A stretch of DNA of 64,000 nucleotides, taken from assembly GCA_037176725.1 (NCBI GenBank), contig JAZBRS010000029.1:124219001-124283000 (forward strand). The letters run 5' to 3'. The position numbers and the translations under genes are program-made. The notes beneath the pieces are model-generated. The model searched no databases. It saw nothing but the letters and a program-made list of their open reading frames with translations, and was not told the DNA's origin. This document shows positions 21,991 through 33,686 of the stretch, piece by piece. Position 1 is the first letter of the stretch, and every line of letters begins with the position of its first letter. Origin of the DNA: Posidonia oceanica (Eukaryota > Streptophyta > Magnoliopsida > Alismatales > Posidoniaceae).

Positions 21991-22445
21991 AGGCGAAATA
22001 AAACATCGACAAAGCCATGCAGATGCAGATGCAAGGAGGAAGGGCAAGAGAAGCAAAGGGGAAGCAAACAGTGCGTGTGTGAGAACAGGCACTGTTTAAG
22101 GACTGCGCAAAGTAGGTGTGAAGACCTACAAAGGGGAAGAGAAGCAAGTGGAGGGATTACTACTGTTTTGTGACTGTTTCCCACCAAAGTATCCCATGAT
22201 GTGTCTCGCATGCTGCCAAAAGCTCGTGATGCAATCGGATCGTAGAAAAGGGGGAAGAAAGTCGCAATTAGTGGTGAATCCAAGGGAAACGCAACACAAA
22301 GCACTGGGAGTACGTGAAGAGAGGAAACGGAGTCGACAGATAAGAAGAGGAGGTCCTATTCTACATGCTCGAGAAATCAGAAAGCGAAAACAATGCATGG
22401 GATGCAAATGGTGTGCAAATGAATGCTGTGCAGGGGTTCAGGAGG

Positions 22446-22454
22446 ACTTACCTT
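22446..22454 (-). other. Splice-donor-like site in T1 LTR (AAG|GTAAGT)
   Basis: Minus strand CCAAGGTAAGTCC matches the plant 5' splice-site consensus exactly. The same words stand at 549-557 in the 3' LTR and 35157-35165 in the solo LTR, although their surroundings differ. If used, an intron would start inside the LTR transcript and end in the leader or gag. The acceptor is not identified. Confidence 0.45.
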
Positions 22455-25400
22455 GGAAATCTTAAGCCTGATCTGAGAACTGCTTGGTCCATGCTGAAGA
22501 GCGCTCCGCCGGGGTCATCCAGGTAGCTTGGTTGAGAAGATCCAATGGCCAGATCTGAAGATATTCCAGCTTCAAGGCAGAGGGGGCAGAACAGGGGAGA
22601 AGAATGGATCTAGGTGTACAGGAGGTCCTAGGGATGTGCACAACAGGTCCTTCCATGTAAATGGGAGCTAAGAATGCTTAAGTGTGTGCAGGAATGCCAA
22701 ATGCAAGGATGCATGAGTGCATTGCATGCAGAAATGCAAGAAAAGACCTAAGGATGATTTTTCAGAAAACTTGGGAACTTATGTGCAATTTTTGAAAAAG
22801 TGAGGGTCTAAATGCAAAGATTTTGAAAAGTTAGGGGGATTTTGTGCAAGGTTTTTGAAAACTGGAAGGTATGAGTGCAATTTTGCAAAATGCAGGGTTC
22901 AAAATGCAATTTTATAAGGTAAACATGCATTTGGATAAGTTTTGAAATCATATGGGTGATTAACATGCAATTTTAAAATATGCAAGGGTTGAAATACAAT
23001 TTTGTAAGCAAAACAGTGGTCTTAAATGGTCTGAGAATGCAAACAGAGGACCGATATGCAATTTTTAAATATGCAGGGTCTAAAATGCAATTTTATAAGC
23101 AAAAATATGCATTTAAATGAGTTTTATAAGCATGCAGAGGACCTATATGCAATTTTAAAACATGCGGGGTCTAAAATGCAATTTTATAAGCAAAATATGC
23201 ATTTAAATGAGTTTTATAAGTATGTAGAGGACCTATATGCAATTTTAAAACATGTAGGGTCTAAAATGCAATTTTATAAGCAAAATATGCATTTAAACAT
23301 ATGCTGTGCATTAATGAAGGACCTATATGCAAAAATCAGAAAGTATGGGGGATGTAATGCAATGCAATAAGAAAAATTGAAAAATAAATGCATAAGTTAA
23401 CAGAACAGAGGACTAAAGTGCAAATGAGGGAAACAACAGGGTTTAAAAATGTAATTTACTAAGGTAAAATTAAAACATTAAATTAGATTATTGATTGAAG
23501 GACTAACATGCAAAAATGGAAAACCAGAGGGCCTGAACTAAAATAAACATTAAAAGAAAACACAGCAGAAGGACCATCATGCAATTAGGCAGTTTTTTAA
23601 GTTTTTCATGCAATTTCATATGATTTAAATTCGGAATTAAATGAATCTTAAACAGAGGCAGGACTAGAATGCAATAAAGTAAAAACAGGGACTAAAAATG
23701 CAATTTAGTAACAAAATAGCTTAGCTAACAGAAAATAAATGAACAGTGGAAAGCCAGCGGCCATGGCACTGTAGCACAGAGCTACCAGTGGCCATAACCA
23801 GTGGAGGGGGCTGCTGGGGACGCGCTGGATGGTCGGCGACGTTCACCGGAGGCTGACGGAGATCTGGGAGGTGTCGGCGCGGCTTGGTGCTGCCTGGAGC
23901 AGGCCGGAGCTCTACAGACCTGCTCGGAGGCAGGGAAGATGATCGGAGCGTCATCGTGGCATTCTGAAGCCACCGGAGTGATCCTGGAGTCGGTGCGGAG
24001 CTCGGGCGATCCCTGGATGCGAGTTCTGCTGCTGGAGCAACGATTCCAGTCGCGGAGCTCGCCGAAGAAGACGAGACGACGGTGGCGACGACTTGGCGGA
24101 AGAGGGAAGGAAACACTAAACTAAAAGGCGGAAAAGCACGAGAGGAGAAAAACTAAACTACAGGGGAAGAGTGGTACCTGATTCCGCGGCTGAGAAGTCC
24201 CCCCGACGTCTGCTGCTTTAGTGCTTGCCGGCGGAGGTCGTCTAGAGATTGCAGGTGCTGTCGACAGCTCGGGAGTGCTGGGATCCACTCAGTGACGTGC
24301 TCCGATGCTTCCTGGACGTCCGGAGCGAAGCTTCGCGGCCCGGAGGAAGATTCGGCTTCAATGGGTTCGGTAGAGGCTGCCGGAGATGGGGGGAGGTGTC
24401 TGCTGCTCTCCGGATCGATTGGAGAGTACCGGCGAGCTTCTAGAGGGTTCGTGAGTGTTTCTGGATGCTCAGGAGGGTCAGTGGAGGCTTGGAGAAGGAG
24501 AGGGTTGCTGGGTTGATTTCTAGGCGGAATGGATCGCAGGTGTTTGTGGTGATGGATTTGGTCTGTGGTGAGGGCTAGAGCTGAAGCTCAAGTGCTCTGA
24601 GAAGGTGAGATTCTGGGGAGTTGCTAGGTGGAGTTTGGAGGGATTTGGTGGTCTGGTGTGCTTGGAATTTTGAGAGGAGGGGGTGTTGGGTTCTGCTGTG
24701 TTTTCAGGGGATTGGGGGTAGTTTCCAGGTTGGATTTGGGAGAGGAACGGGTGGAGTGTGTTGCTGGATGTTGGGTGGTTTTGGGGGATGAGCTTGGAGT
24801 GATTTGTTGGTTGGGAAGAGGCTTGGATTAGTGGAAAAGAAGAGGAGGAAGCTGCTGGATTCAGAGGAGGAGAAAGGAGTGGAAATGGCTGGCTTCTCTT
24901 GCTCTCTGGTTGCTCTCTCTCAGGGGACAACGAAAAGGCGATGAAGGAGGAGGATGCTGTGGGTTTTAAGCAGCTGAAGGAGGACGAGCACACTGTGGAA
25001 TTCGAATTCCACCGACGGGAGGCTGCTGCTGCAGAGGAAGGACGGCCGGAGGTGATGGCAATTAATGCCCCCCTAGAGAAGCTGCTGAGACACGAGAGAG
25101 GTGGAGATGAGCTGGAGGCTAAGGTGATTGGGAGGGAAGAAGAAATTCAAATTTGAAGACGAGAGAGAGAGAGCTGGCGCAGGAGAAAACTGATGAAAAA
25201 GAAGAAGAAGAAGGAGGGAAGAGGAGGAAGAGGATGTGTGCAGGCCGGGCCGCGAAGGAAAAGAAAAAACGAAAGAAAGAAAATGGGAAGGAGGGGAACG
25301 GGCCGAACTGGGCCCAGGAAAAAAGAAAGAAAAAAATAAAAAGAAAGGAAGAAAGGAAGAAAGGGAAAAGAAGAGGGGAAAGAAGAAGGAAATAAAAAAG

Positions 25401-26864
25401 ATAAAAATAAAATAAAAAATAGAAAAAGTTTCTAGAATAGTTGTGCTTAAAGTTAGGATTTTGATTAAGTTTTTTATTGGTTGTTTTTAATTGGTTAATT
25501 AGGTTTAAAGAGATTTAGTTTTGATTAGGGTTTTTAGGGTTTTCTTTGTTCTTGATTTTGTTTAAATGTTTGTTAAGTCTTTTAGGTTGTTTTTCTAAAT
25601 TATGTTTTTCTTGTTAAATACTTGGGATGTTAATTAGGATTTTTTTAAGTTTGTTTTTAAATTAATTAGGGTGAGTTTTAGATTTTTTGATTTTAGCCTT
25701 TTTTTTCTTAAGTCTTCTTTGATTTGTTTTTTATTTTTGTTTGTTAAGTTCTTTTAATATTTTTTAGGTTAGGTTTTCCTGTTAGGTTTTTAATTAAGTG
25801 TTCTTAGATTTTTGATTGTTTGTTTTTATTTTCTAATTAAGTTTTCGAATCGTTTCTTTTAGAATTGTTAAGTTAAGTTTTTCTTTCTTAATTACTAGCC
25901 CTTGCATTTCTTAAGTGTTTTCTTTCTTTTAGGATTTGTTTTCTTGATTGTTTTTAATAGGATTTTTACTTTGGCTTGTTTTGGTTACATTTTGGTTTTT
26001 TCCTTGATTTTACAGCATTTTCTTTTTGTTTGTTTTGCATTTTTTAGCTTGCATTCATGGCTTTCCATTTTAGCTAGATTTAGTTTTTAATTGTTTGTTC
26101 AATGTTTTTAATTATTTCTTTTAGGGTTTTGGTTTGTTTTCCTTTTGTTTTAGAGTTTTAGAGGTTTTTAAGGATTTTTAGGGATTTAGTAAGAGAAAGG
26201 AAAAGAAAAGGAAAAGGAAGAAGGAAAAGGAGAAATGAGGGAATAAAGATGAAAGAGAGGAGTGGAGGGAAAATAATTTTTTGAAAACCAAAGAAAATGC
26301 TAAAAATAAGATAAAAATATAAATAAGATTCAGAAGAGATAGATGCACAAGGGGGGCCCACAGCCAGACAAGAAGAAGGGAGAGAAGGAGGTGAAAAGAA
26401 GGAGGATAATCAGGAGAGAGAAAAGAATAATCCAAGAGAGAAAAAGGATAATTTGGGTAAATGGAGGAGTTAGGGGTTTTCAAAAGAGCTGAAATTTGGG
26501 GAGTGTGTGGCCTAGGATCTCTAGTGTTAGACCTAGGGTTTGGGTTTAGTTTTGGGAAAGTTTTGGAAGGATTTTGAGGTGTAGAAAAAGGGTAGTTTTA
26601 CCTAGGTTTTCTAGGGTTTTTTGGAGTGGTTTTGGGTTGAAATTTTGAGGATTCTTGGGTAGGTTTGCTAAGTTGGGAATGGTGAGTTTCCCTATGGTTT
26701 TGGGTTGTTTTTTGGACTTGGGAAAGGGGTGTAATTCTAGGTTAAGTTAGGGCTAATTTTGGAGAGAAGGATGAAGAGGATTGTGTAGGTTTGGACCTAG
26801 ATTTGAATCCATAAGCTACCAGGAGATTCCAATTGATCAAGCCTGTCAAAATGGGGTGTCAACA

Positions 26865-29006
26865 ATCACCGAAGTGATACTGGTCAAAGGACCCACTGTG
26901 ATTTCCATAGGTATTGTCCTAGTGCTAGTTTCTCGTTCTGGTCAAACTTGGTGCACATGAAGGGGGTTTTGTCTAGCTCATCTTCATTGAGCCCTAAGCT
27001 TCGGAGTGTGGAGAGAGAACTGAGGCTTCGGCTTACTCCAGTGTCGACTAATACTCTTTGCAGCACATGGTCATTGATGCCCACTATGATGATAAGCGGC
27101 AGCTCTTGCTTATGCGGAGGCGGAAGCTCAGAATCTTTGAAGACGATATTTTCTCGTTCAAATCGCTGGTTGGCTTTTTGAACTTTGGTAAGAGTGCTTT
27201 CTTCCTCCGTATTATCCTGTGGTCCCTTCACTACTGCTGCGAGGTTGAATCAGCTACGGAGATCTTCCATTGTTAGCCCCTCGTCTGCCTCGCTGTCCCA
27301 GTCATCATCTGAGATTATCTCCCCATTGTCAGCTTGGCTGCCCCAGCTTACTTCCGGCATTGCGTGGTTGTCCTAGTCTTTTGATGTTAACAGATTAGGG
27401 AGCTGTTCGTCCTTAAATGCCATGATTTGATGTTTAGGGAGGGGATCATTGTAGATCTGCTGAGACGTCCCCGTCTGTTCCCCTTGTTTGGCTCTCTTTA
27501 CTAGGACATCCCACTCGAATACATCAGCATTTGCCATGTACACTATGTCCCTGAATGTCCAACAATCATCAATATTGTGACCATGTCTTCTGTGGAATGG
27601 CCAGAATTTGTTTTGGTAACTATGCGGCATTTCTGGCCTGGCTTGTGGAAGTTCGATTGCTTTTGCATTTTCCAGCTCTATGAACATGTCTGTCAGGGTG
27701 ACGGGTAGAGGAGGGTACCGGTCCCGCTTTCCCCCTTTGGGTGGCAATAGTTGTGGAGGGGGAACATTATGATAATTGCCGCTGTTTCCATTGTTATTGC
27801 GGGGATTTCCGGTGTTGGTTTGGCCATTTTGATTGCCCCTAATCCATTGTGGCTGGGGAGCATTCCATATAGGGCGGATTTGCTGCTGAGGAGGATTATT
27901 CCATGTTTGCTGTTGCTGAGGAGGATTCCATGTCTGCTGTTGCTGAGGAGGAGGGTGGCTCCATGTTTGCTGTTACTGAGGAGGAGGGTGGCTCCATGTC
28001 TGCTGTTGAGGAGGAGGGCGGCTCCATGTTTGTTGTTGTGGAGCTAATATGGTCCTTTGCTCAGATGGCCTTGGCGCAAAACTCATCTTGTTGATAGTTC
28101 TAGTCACGTCCTCTACTATCTGTGTTTTCCAGCTCTTCTTGGGCTCCTCCATGAATTCATGCAGATTTTCTTTAACGGAGGCCGCCACTTTATATAGAGC
28201 CATTACATTGGGACAGTAGGCATTCACAAGTCTCTTCTTCATCGGTCTAGTGGTATTTGCAATAAGGGTCTGGACCACTTGTCTTTTTGGAATGGTCAAG
28301 CCTGATCTGGTTGCCATTTCCCGCCATCTGTTGGCGAATGCTATCCAGCTCTCGCCTTGCTACATGACATCTTTGCTTAGGTCGTGGAAGGTCGGCTTAG
28401 GATTTATCTTATGCTGGTATTTAGTGAGGAAGCTCTCTCTGATTTTATCAAAGCTGCTGCGGTCTTCCTTGGAGAGAGTGAGAAACCAATCCATGGGCTC
28501 TCCTTCAAGTGAGTAAAAGAACAAGTGTACGACAAGCCCCAAGTCATGGAAGTAAGGGGCTAACTCCATTTGGAACCGCACTAGGTGACTGAGTGGGTTG
28601 GTGGTGCCGTTGAACTTGGGAGTCTCCGGGTACTTGAAACTCGAGGGGAGTCTGAACGGAGGAAACCGACTCATATCAAAGTTTGCCGGAGCTTGAGTAT
28701 GTACCCCTAATGCGCTGAGCATTTTTCTCATCTCATCTAAATTTGTTATCCCAGCTGATGGGGTCGGGATATGTGAGTTGAGGGATTGATGGTTCTGCTG
28801 CTGATGAGGATAGCTGTTGCAAGTATTGAGGCGCGACCGGCTCGTGTCGTGGAGGAGATTCCTAGTGGTGGTGATAATCCGGCTGAGTCTGGATCCAAGG
28901 CTTCTTCGATGGTCGGATGGTAGATTATAGGCTCCTCTCCCGATGTACTTATCGAGTTTGACCTCTCTCTTTCTAGCTGTTCAGCTTCAAAGACTTGGTT
29001 CATCAT
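26865..29006 (-). pseudogene. gag-pro: G3 gag-protease remnant, disrupted by the T1 insertion
   Basis: A distinct Ty3/gypsy family. One frame runs from about 28740 to 26865. It starts with MLSALGVHTQAPANFDMSR, then the gag core (PKFNGTTNPLSHLVRFQM, FFYSLEGEPMDWFLTL, FDKIRESFLTKY). A Gln/Pro/Trp-rich repeat follows at about 28030-27890 (QQQTWSRPPP units). A zinc-knuckle remnant near 27600 (FHRRHGHNIDDC) has Trp where the first Cys should be. The protease active site LVDTG is near 27045. Nonsense codons lie at 28360, 27973, 27373 and near 27250, and a frameshift near 28740 separates the N-terminal part (29006-28746). The frame stops at the T1 LTR boundary; its RT and integrase would lie left of this window. 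Confidence 0.85.
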
Positions 29007-31984
29007 TGTAGCAACTTAGATAATGAGATGAGATTGGCTTCAGGGCGTAATACGCCTCACACTGCAGCGTACAACGTTGGACGCAAATTTTGCGGCGTTC
29101 AACGCCCTCAGCTGTATTCTTCTGTTCTTTTCTGTCTTCACTGTTTTCTTCCTTCTTGTTTTCTTTCTCTCCTCTCTTTTTCCTCTTTGTTTTTTTTCTT
29201 TTTCCATTTTCTCTCTTTTCTTTTTTTTTCCTTTTCTTTTTTTTGCTCTCTTTTTTTTCTGATTTTTTTTTCTTTTATATAAATGAAGGATTACAAGTGC
29301 TTACAATGGAAAAAAGGAAATTACAGGAACTTTTGGAATTTAATACAGGTTCCTAAAAAAGTAAAACAGAACTGAATATAAGACTGGCACTGTTTTGGTT
29401 TGTGAAATGTTTTCGCCTGCCAATCAATAACACAGAAGAGCTAAAAATAAACAGCCAATCAGAGAATGCGTTAGACGCGGGATCTGCTGCGTACAACATT
29501 AAACACAGATATCCCAGCGTCTAATACCCTGTTTATAGGAAAACTGCACAAAAACAATTTCAGACAGCAATTAAAGTTTTAATTTCCATTTTCACTTTGA
29601 AATTAGTGTTTTAAACCTGTGTAGCTCTCAGGGTTCCTTAAGGCTTAAGGATGGCTTCTTTTTTTCTCGGATTTCTATGGCTCCTCACAAGATGGGTGAA
29701 AATTTCTTTTTTTTTGGTACTGCCCCCTACCTCAACTCCTAAGGATGTTAGGGGGAGCCCGAATACACTTAGGTCCCTACCCCGCAGAGGTAGAGCCCAG
29801 CGTACTCAGGATTGATCGGGTCCCTCACGTATTAATCACAGCAACAATCAAATTAAATAATCCACCGAAGGGGGGAGGAATATAAACCAAAACTTGAGGT
29901 TCTAATTAACTTTCACAAAAAACCAAGGAAGAAGGAGGGCCCCTTGTGAAAAAAAATGACAATACAAATACCTTTCCTAGGCCCTTTGCAATAGTGGTGC
30001 TTGGGACCTAGATGGTTATTTGTATAACTTAAGAGATGATACATAGAAATTAGTTCCCAATACGAGCCATGCAAATCATAGAGAAATTTGATTTTTATTT
30101 GTTTTTTTTTAAAGCACCCAAGAGGAACTGATGTTCCGATCCCTATGGCAAAGCTGATCACCTCACACTTCAGCCTTTGGGCCAGTTATAACAGGAAAAC
30201 AAAGAGAAAATTGAAACAGAAAAGGTTTCTGTTCTGTGGTCATTGCACGCGTATACTAGAGCGTCCAATGTTGGGCGCAGCAGGTCACGCGTATAACGTA
30301 CTGATAGTGTTTTTTTTAGAAAAACAGTAGCTTTTACAGATCACCCCCGCACCCGAGAATCCCAGAGAGAAGGGGGTGATTTCAGTTATTTTGACATAAA
30401 GGAAAACAAGAAAAAGATCACGGCACCTCGAAACACTATGAGGAATTTCACCGTTTCTTTAAAACTTAAGAAAAACTAAGAAACTAAAATTTTAAAACTA
30501 GGAATGTCAATAATGAGGAGGAAGAAGAAAGAAGGGCTTACTCACCTTACACGAGGGCACTTTTAGCCATCCCATCGTAATAGCCAGACTGTGGAATGTG
30601 GAAAAATCGAGAAGAATGAAATCAAGGACAAGGACGGTTTTGTCTTGCTTTGGTCGCTTCGACCGTCGTTGGCGTTGCCTACTCCCGTTCTTCTTGGTGC
30701 ACGGTTTTTAGCTTATGAGGTGGTGAGAAGAAGCTCTGGTTCTTTTGTTCTCGTTACCTCACTTTTCCCAGCGCCTTTCCTTATATCCAACTCCGTCGCT
30801 CCACAGGAGACGGAATTGGTGTGATCGCCACTCTAGGTTCGCTTTCGTCGGCCCTCAAGACACCTTGGGAGATGTGGCGTGTGGGTTCTGCTACCTTGGG
30901 ACAACGCCGGCGTTGCCCAAGGGTGCCCATGCTTGGTGAATCTCTTCTTCTTTCTTCTTCCTCCTTGTATGACAGATGTTAACAAAACAAACAGAAATAA
31001 CACATATATGGATCAATATGGCGTAGTATTCTATTCAAAATATGTAAAACAAATCTTGAATATATGTGAAAAAAGAAACTCACCCGAGGGAATTGATCCC
31101 CCCGGTTGCAACTAATGTCAATGATTATACTATCCTATTCTACGTAATCGAAATATGATATGAAGAAAGGAAATGAAAGAAACTACAACAAAGGGTCCCC
31201 TTTTAATTCATGCACATAGTGCCATGCGGATCGACATGATGTTACAGTCGATAAAGGGAGACTAAACTTTTCTTAGAACTCTCTCAAAATCTGGTTTCTC
31301 TCTTTAGGAATCTCTCCACTATTTCACTTCCCAAAAATCTCAACTCCTCAAAAATATCCGTCCTTTGACGCTGTGGGGGTACCCCTACTTTTATAGAAGC
31401 AAGGGAAGAACAAAAAAGGAATTGAATGAATAGATCGGCAAACTTTCCAATTCAGGGATGTTATACACTGGAAATCCAGCGCATAACATTATCCGCTAGA
31501 AAACCAACGTATAACGACCTCTGAAGCATAGCTGCCAGGATCAAGGAATATCCCCTAATTAAAACTTGATTAAGTGCCATTAAGCTAGTGTTAATTGCCT
31601 TGACCGATCAACAGAGTCCAAAGATGGCAAAAACACAGATTTTGTATTTGGCCAAATAAAGAAGGTTTGGGGTTGCACTGGGCTTCCTCGTTAGACGCTG
31701 GAAAGCCAGCAGCCAACGTTAGCCGCTGGAAAGCCAGCGGCCAACGTTATAAGCTGGAATCCAGCGTATAACACCCTCAGTCAATCCAACTTCCAAATTT
31801 GGTCAAGAAATGAAGAACATTCAAGTTGCTGACACTTAAAGCTTAATAAGGGTTGACAATAAAGCTTTGAACCGGAGAATAAGTGTTTGGCTCAAAGTGA
31901 GAAGTCCTGGATTGAGCAAAGAGTTTCTAAGAACGACCTAATGCAACGGACTAAACTATTATGAATGGAGTGCCAAAACGTGGT
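29007..31984 (-). other. 5' flank of G3 (leader and probable LTR), non-coding
   Basis: I see no credible ORF over 3 kb. A pyrimidine tract runs 29110-29282 on the plus strand. The part from about 30650 to 31790 is related to 62920-63980: shared words include GTGTGATCGCCACTCT/GTTGTGATCGCCACTCT, GCCTAAGGGTGCCCA-type words and ACTCACCCGAGG/ACTTACCCAAGG, which on the minus strand are donor-like (GGGTGAGT, GGGTAAGT). It therefore looks like the 5' region of a gypsy element, but I could not fix LTR ends or a primer site. Confidence 0.5.
31693..31772. repeat. 28-bp tandem hairpin repeat in G3 flank
   Basis: Units begin at 31693, 31721 and 31749 with the pattern GCCGCTGGAAAGCCAGCGGC followed by CAACGTT. 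The middle units form a near-perfect inverted repeat: arms 31715-31729 and 31734-31748, 15 nt each with one mismatch, around the loop AAAG. Looser copies lie at 31464-31515 (CACTGGAAATCCAGCG, CCGCTAGAAAACCAACG). Confidence 0.8.
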
Positions 31985-33144
31985 ATCTACGGCCAGTAGT
32001 GAACACCTAACGTCAGCAGCCTCCTCCGCGCACGAACTCAGGTAACAGGCACCTCCCAGAGCTTCGCCTTGCCCCCCTCTTGCTTATTTACCCCCTTTTT
32101 GTGTGCATCGCGACGTCCTGTCCCGTCTCCACTCTCGCCGGTTTCTCCTTCTTCTTCGGCAACGTCACCAGCCGAAATCGCCATCCGCTGCGATAGATAG
32201 CCTCCGCCCCTCCGGATCTCTCCCGAACCTTCTCCGGACGTCGAGCGACTCATCTGAGCACTGCCCGTTCCCCGCCGTGGCCTCCAGCACCGCTGTCGGT
32301 TGGAGCGACGACTGTCTCGACCCATCGACGTCAAGGGAGCGTCCCGCACGCTGTCACAGCCTGATGAGGCCTCCCTCACCCTCAGAATCCCCTCCTCTCG
32401 CTTCCTGGCCCTTCCTCTTGGCAGAGGCTGTCTGGTTCGCCGCAGCCGACTTCTCCTCCAGCTCCGGCGACGCTCGACGCACCTCCGGCGACCGACTGCA
32501 TCCTCTACTGTGCCTGTGCCCGCCGTTTCTCCGCCTGCAGAGCATCACCATACCTTCCCCAAGCTTGCCTTGCCGTCGCCGAGGGCAAAGCGCACCTCCA
32601 GCCAGCTGCCCATCTCCATCGCCAGCGTGAGGCTTCTTCTCCGGTGAAGTTTGATTTCACTTAAATGACATTTATTTAACTTAAGTTTTTGATTTCATTT
32701 AAATGACATTAAAACTATACTGCATTACAATTAGGTCCTGCATTTAGTTTATTTGCATGTAGGTCTAGCATTCATTTAGTTTTCATTTAATTTCATTTAA
32801 GAACCATACTGCATTACAATTAGGTCTTGCATTTAGTTTATTTGCATGTAGGTCCAGCATTCATTTAGTTTTCATTTAATTTCATTTAAAAACCTTACTG
32901 CATTACCTTTAAGTCCTGCATTTAGTTTATTTACATGTTGGTCCAGCATGCATTTGATTTTCATTTAATTTGATTTTAAAACCATATTGCATTGCATTTA
33001 AATCCTGCATCTTAGTTTATTTGCATGTAGGTCCAGTATGCATTGCATTCCATTTAATTTGATTTTAGAACCATATTGCCTTGCATTTAAATCCTGCATC
33101 TTAGTTTATTTACATGTAGGTCTAGCATTCATTGCATTTCATAT
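31985..33144 (+). repeat. Left piece of an old T1-like LTR, plus orientation
   Basis: A GC-rich segment (about 31985-32640) contains CTCAGGTAACAG, a donor-like site. It is followed by about 500 bp of repeats near 115 bp long with GCATTTAGTTTATTTGCATG and TAGGTC-CAGCATTCATTTAG. This is the reverse complement of the style and order of the solo LTR at 35700-36800. It stops at about 33144, where T2-family DNA begins; 58146-59565 appears to continue it. The Ser/Pro/Arg-rich ORFs at 32103-32647 have no recognisable domain. The left boundary is approximate. Confidence 0.55.
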
Positions 33145-33686
33145 TGCCCCCTATTCCCTGACTCCAGGAAATCGAAGAAGGCCCAGATCAGCTGGGGCAC
33201 TTTTGCAGCTGCTTGTTTAGTTTCTTTCTGAGTTATGCTGTATCTTTTGGCCTGCCACAAGCATGTAACCAGAGTTCTGTCAATGCAAAAGTGTTTTGTG
33301 CCATCTGCTTGTACTCCAAGACTGCTCAATGCATTTCATATCCTTGCCAATCATGCCTTAAGGCCCTTGGCCAGACTTACTGATAAAATGACGCAGGAAA
33401 GTCCTTCACAATCAATTCAGATGCCAGAATCTCTACAGACCCATGCCACCAAATCAAGCAAAGCCATCAAGCGCGCCTAGCCGGATCTTCGCCGGGCTGG
33501 TATCCTAAACTACTCATTTGACAAACACGTCAGTTTTGTCTATATCCTTCGCTTTTCGATGCCAAGGGCACTTCGGCTATCCCCTGGTATCATCTTGATA
33601 CTAGGAGCATCTTTTTTTTAGCTGCCTTGTGGTATCATTCCCCCATCCTTCCCCGTCGATATACCTGGATGTCACGGGTTCCCATC
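33145..33686 (+). mobile_element. T2-prime remnant: PMD ORF 3' end and 3' UTR
   Basis: The region matches T2 53050-53586 closely. It starts in the last codons of the PMD ORF (FPDSRKSKKAQISWG, ending TGA at 33229-33231), continues through the shared spacer, and reaches CCCATC where the solo LTR interrupts it. The rest resumes at 39176. The PMD terminus reads TGG here where T2 has TAG, so this copy preserves the longer C-terminus. Confidence 0.88.
33682..33686. repeat. Target-site duplication CCATC, left copy
   Basis: CCATC precedes the solo LTR start TGTAGTAATC at 33687 and recurs at 39171-39175 directly after its end. Uninterrupted T2 has a single copy in GGGTTCCCATCTATC at 53574-53588. Confidence 0.93.

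Larger units (their letters stand above)
1..26864 (-). mobile_element. T1, giant Tat/Ogre-type Ty3/gypsy LTR retrotransposon (left end cut by window)
   Basis: Two direct copies of a long LTR, at 1-4980 and 20893-26864, enclose a 15.9-kb interior read on the minus strand. Each LTR begins TGTTGACA at its high-coordinate end, and the complete copy ends CTACA at 20893. A primer site lies at 20874-20891 and a polypurine tract at 4981-4994. The order gag, protease, RT, RNase H, second RNase H, integrase is the Ty3/gypsy order, and the second RNase H is the mark of the Tat lineage. About 0.85 kb of the 3' LTR is missing at the left edge, so the whole element should be near 27.7 kb, at or above the size usually quoted for Ogre. 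The coding region has more than ten in-frame stops and two frameshifts, so it is defective. It is inserted in the protease of another gypsy element (G3). Confidence 0.93.
20893..26864 (-). repeat. 5' LTR of T1, complete (5972 bp)
   Basis: The boundaries are TGTTGACACCCC at 26864 and CTACA at 20893 on the minus strand, confirmed by the primer site beside one end and by the same ends in the solo LTR. From start to end of the LTR: region with CCTAGGTTTT words, A-rich stretch, homopyrimidine tract, GC-rich segment (about 23800-24540), TGCAT-rich 90-bp repeats (about 23055-23330), splice-donor-like AAG|GTAAGT (22446-22454), a 30-bp array (21592-21990), a conserved core (21238-21303) and a primer-site-like word (21059-21069). 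A 6-kb LTR is far beyond the usual few hundred to 2000 bp. The flank after 26864 starts ATCAC, the candidate duplicated target; its partner is off the window. Confidence 0.95.

Noticed and set aside
21592..22173. 193-residue Lys/Arg/Gln-rich plus-strand ORF, with 225- and 271-residue Phe/Cys/Leu-rich ORFs opposite
   Set aside because: Translations of the 30-bp LTR array; composition follows the monomer, and the frames are not kept in the other LTR copies.
1..26864. Endogenous pararetrovirus or other viral insertion
   Set aside because: LTRs, primer site, polypurine tract and integrase with D,D-35-E fit a Ty3/gypsy retrotransposon; no envelope, movement or coat protein of a plant virus is seen.
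29007..31984. Intact LTR of G3
   Set aside because: I looked for TG...CA ends with an adjacent primer site and found no convincing pair, so I left it as a 5' flank.
32103..32647. 175- and 115-residue Ser/Pro/Arg-rich ORFs, possibly a captured host exon
   Set aside because: They coincide with the GC-rich segment of LTR type; overlapping frames are equally open and no domain is seen.
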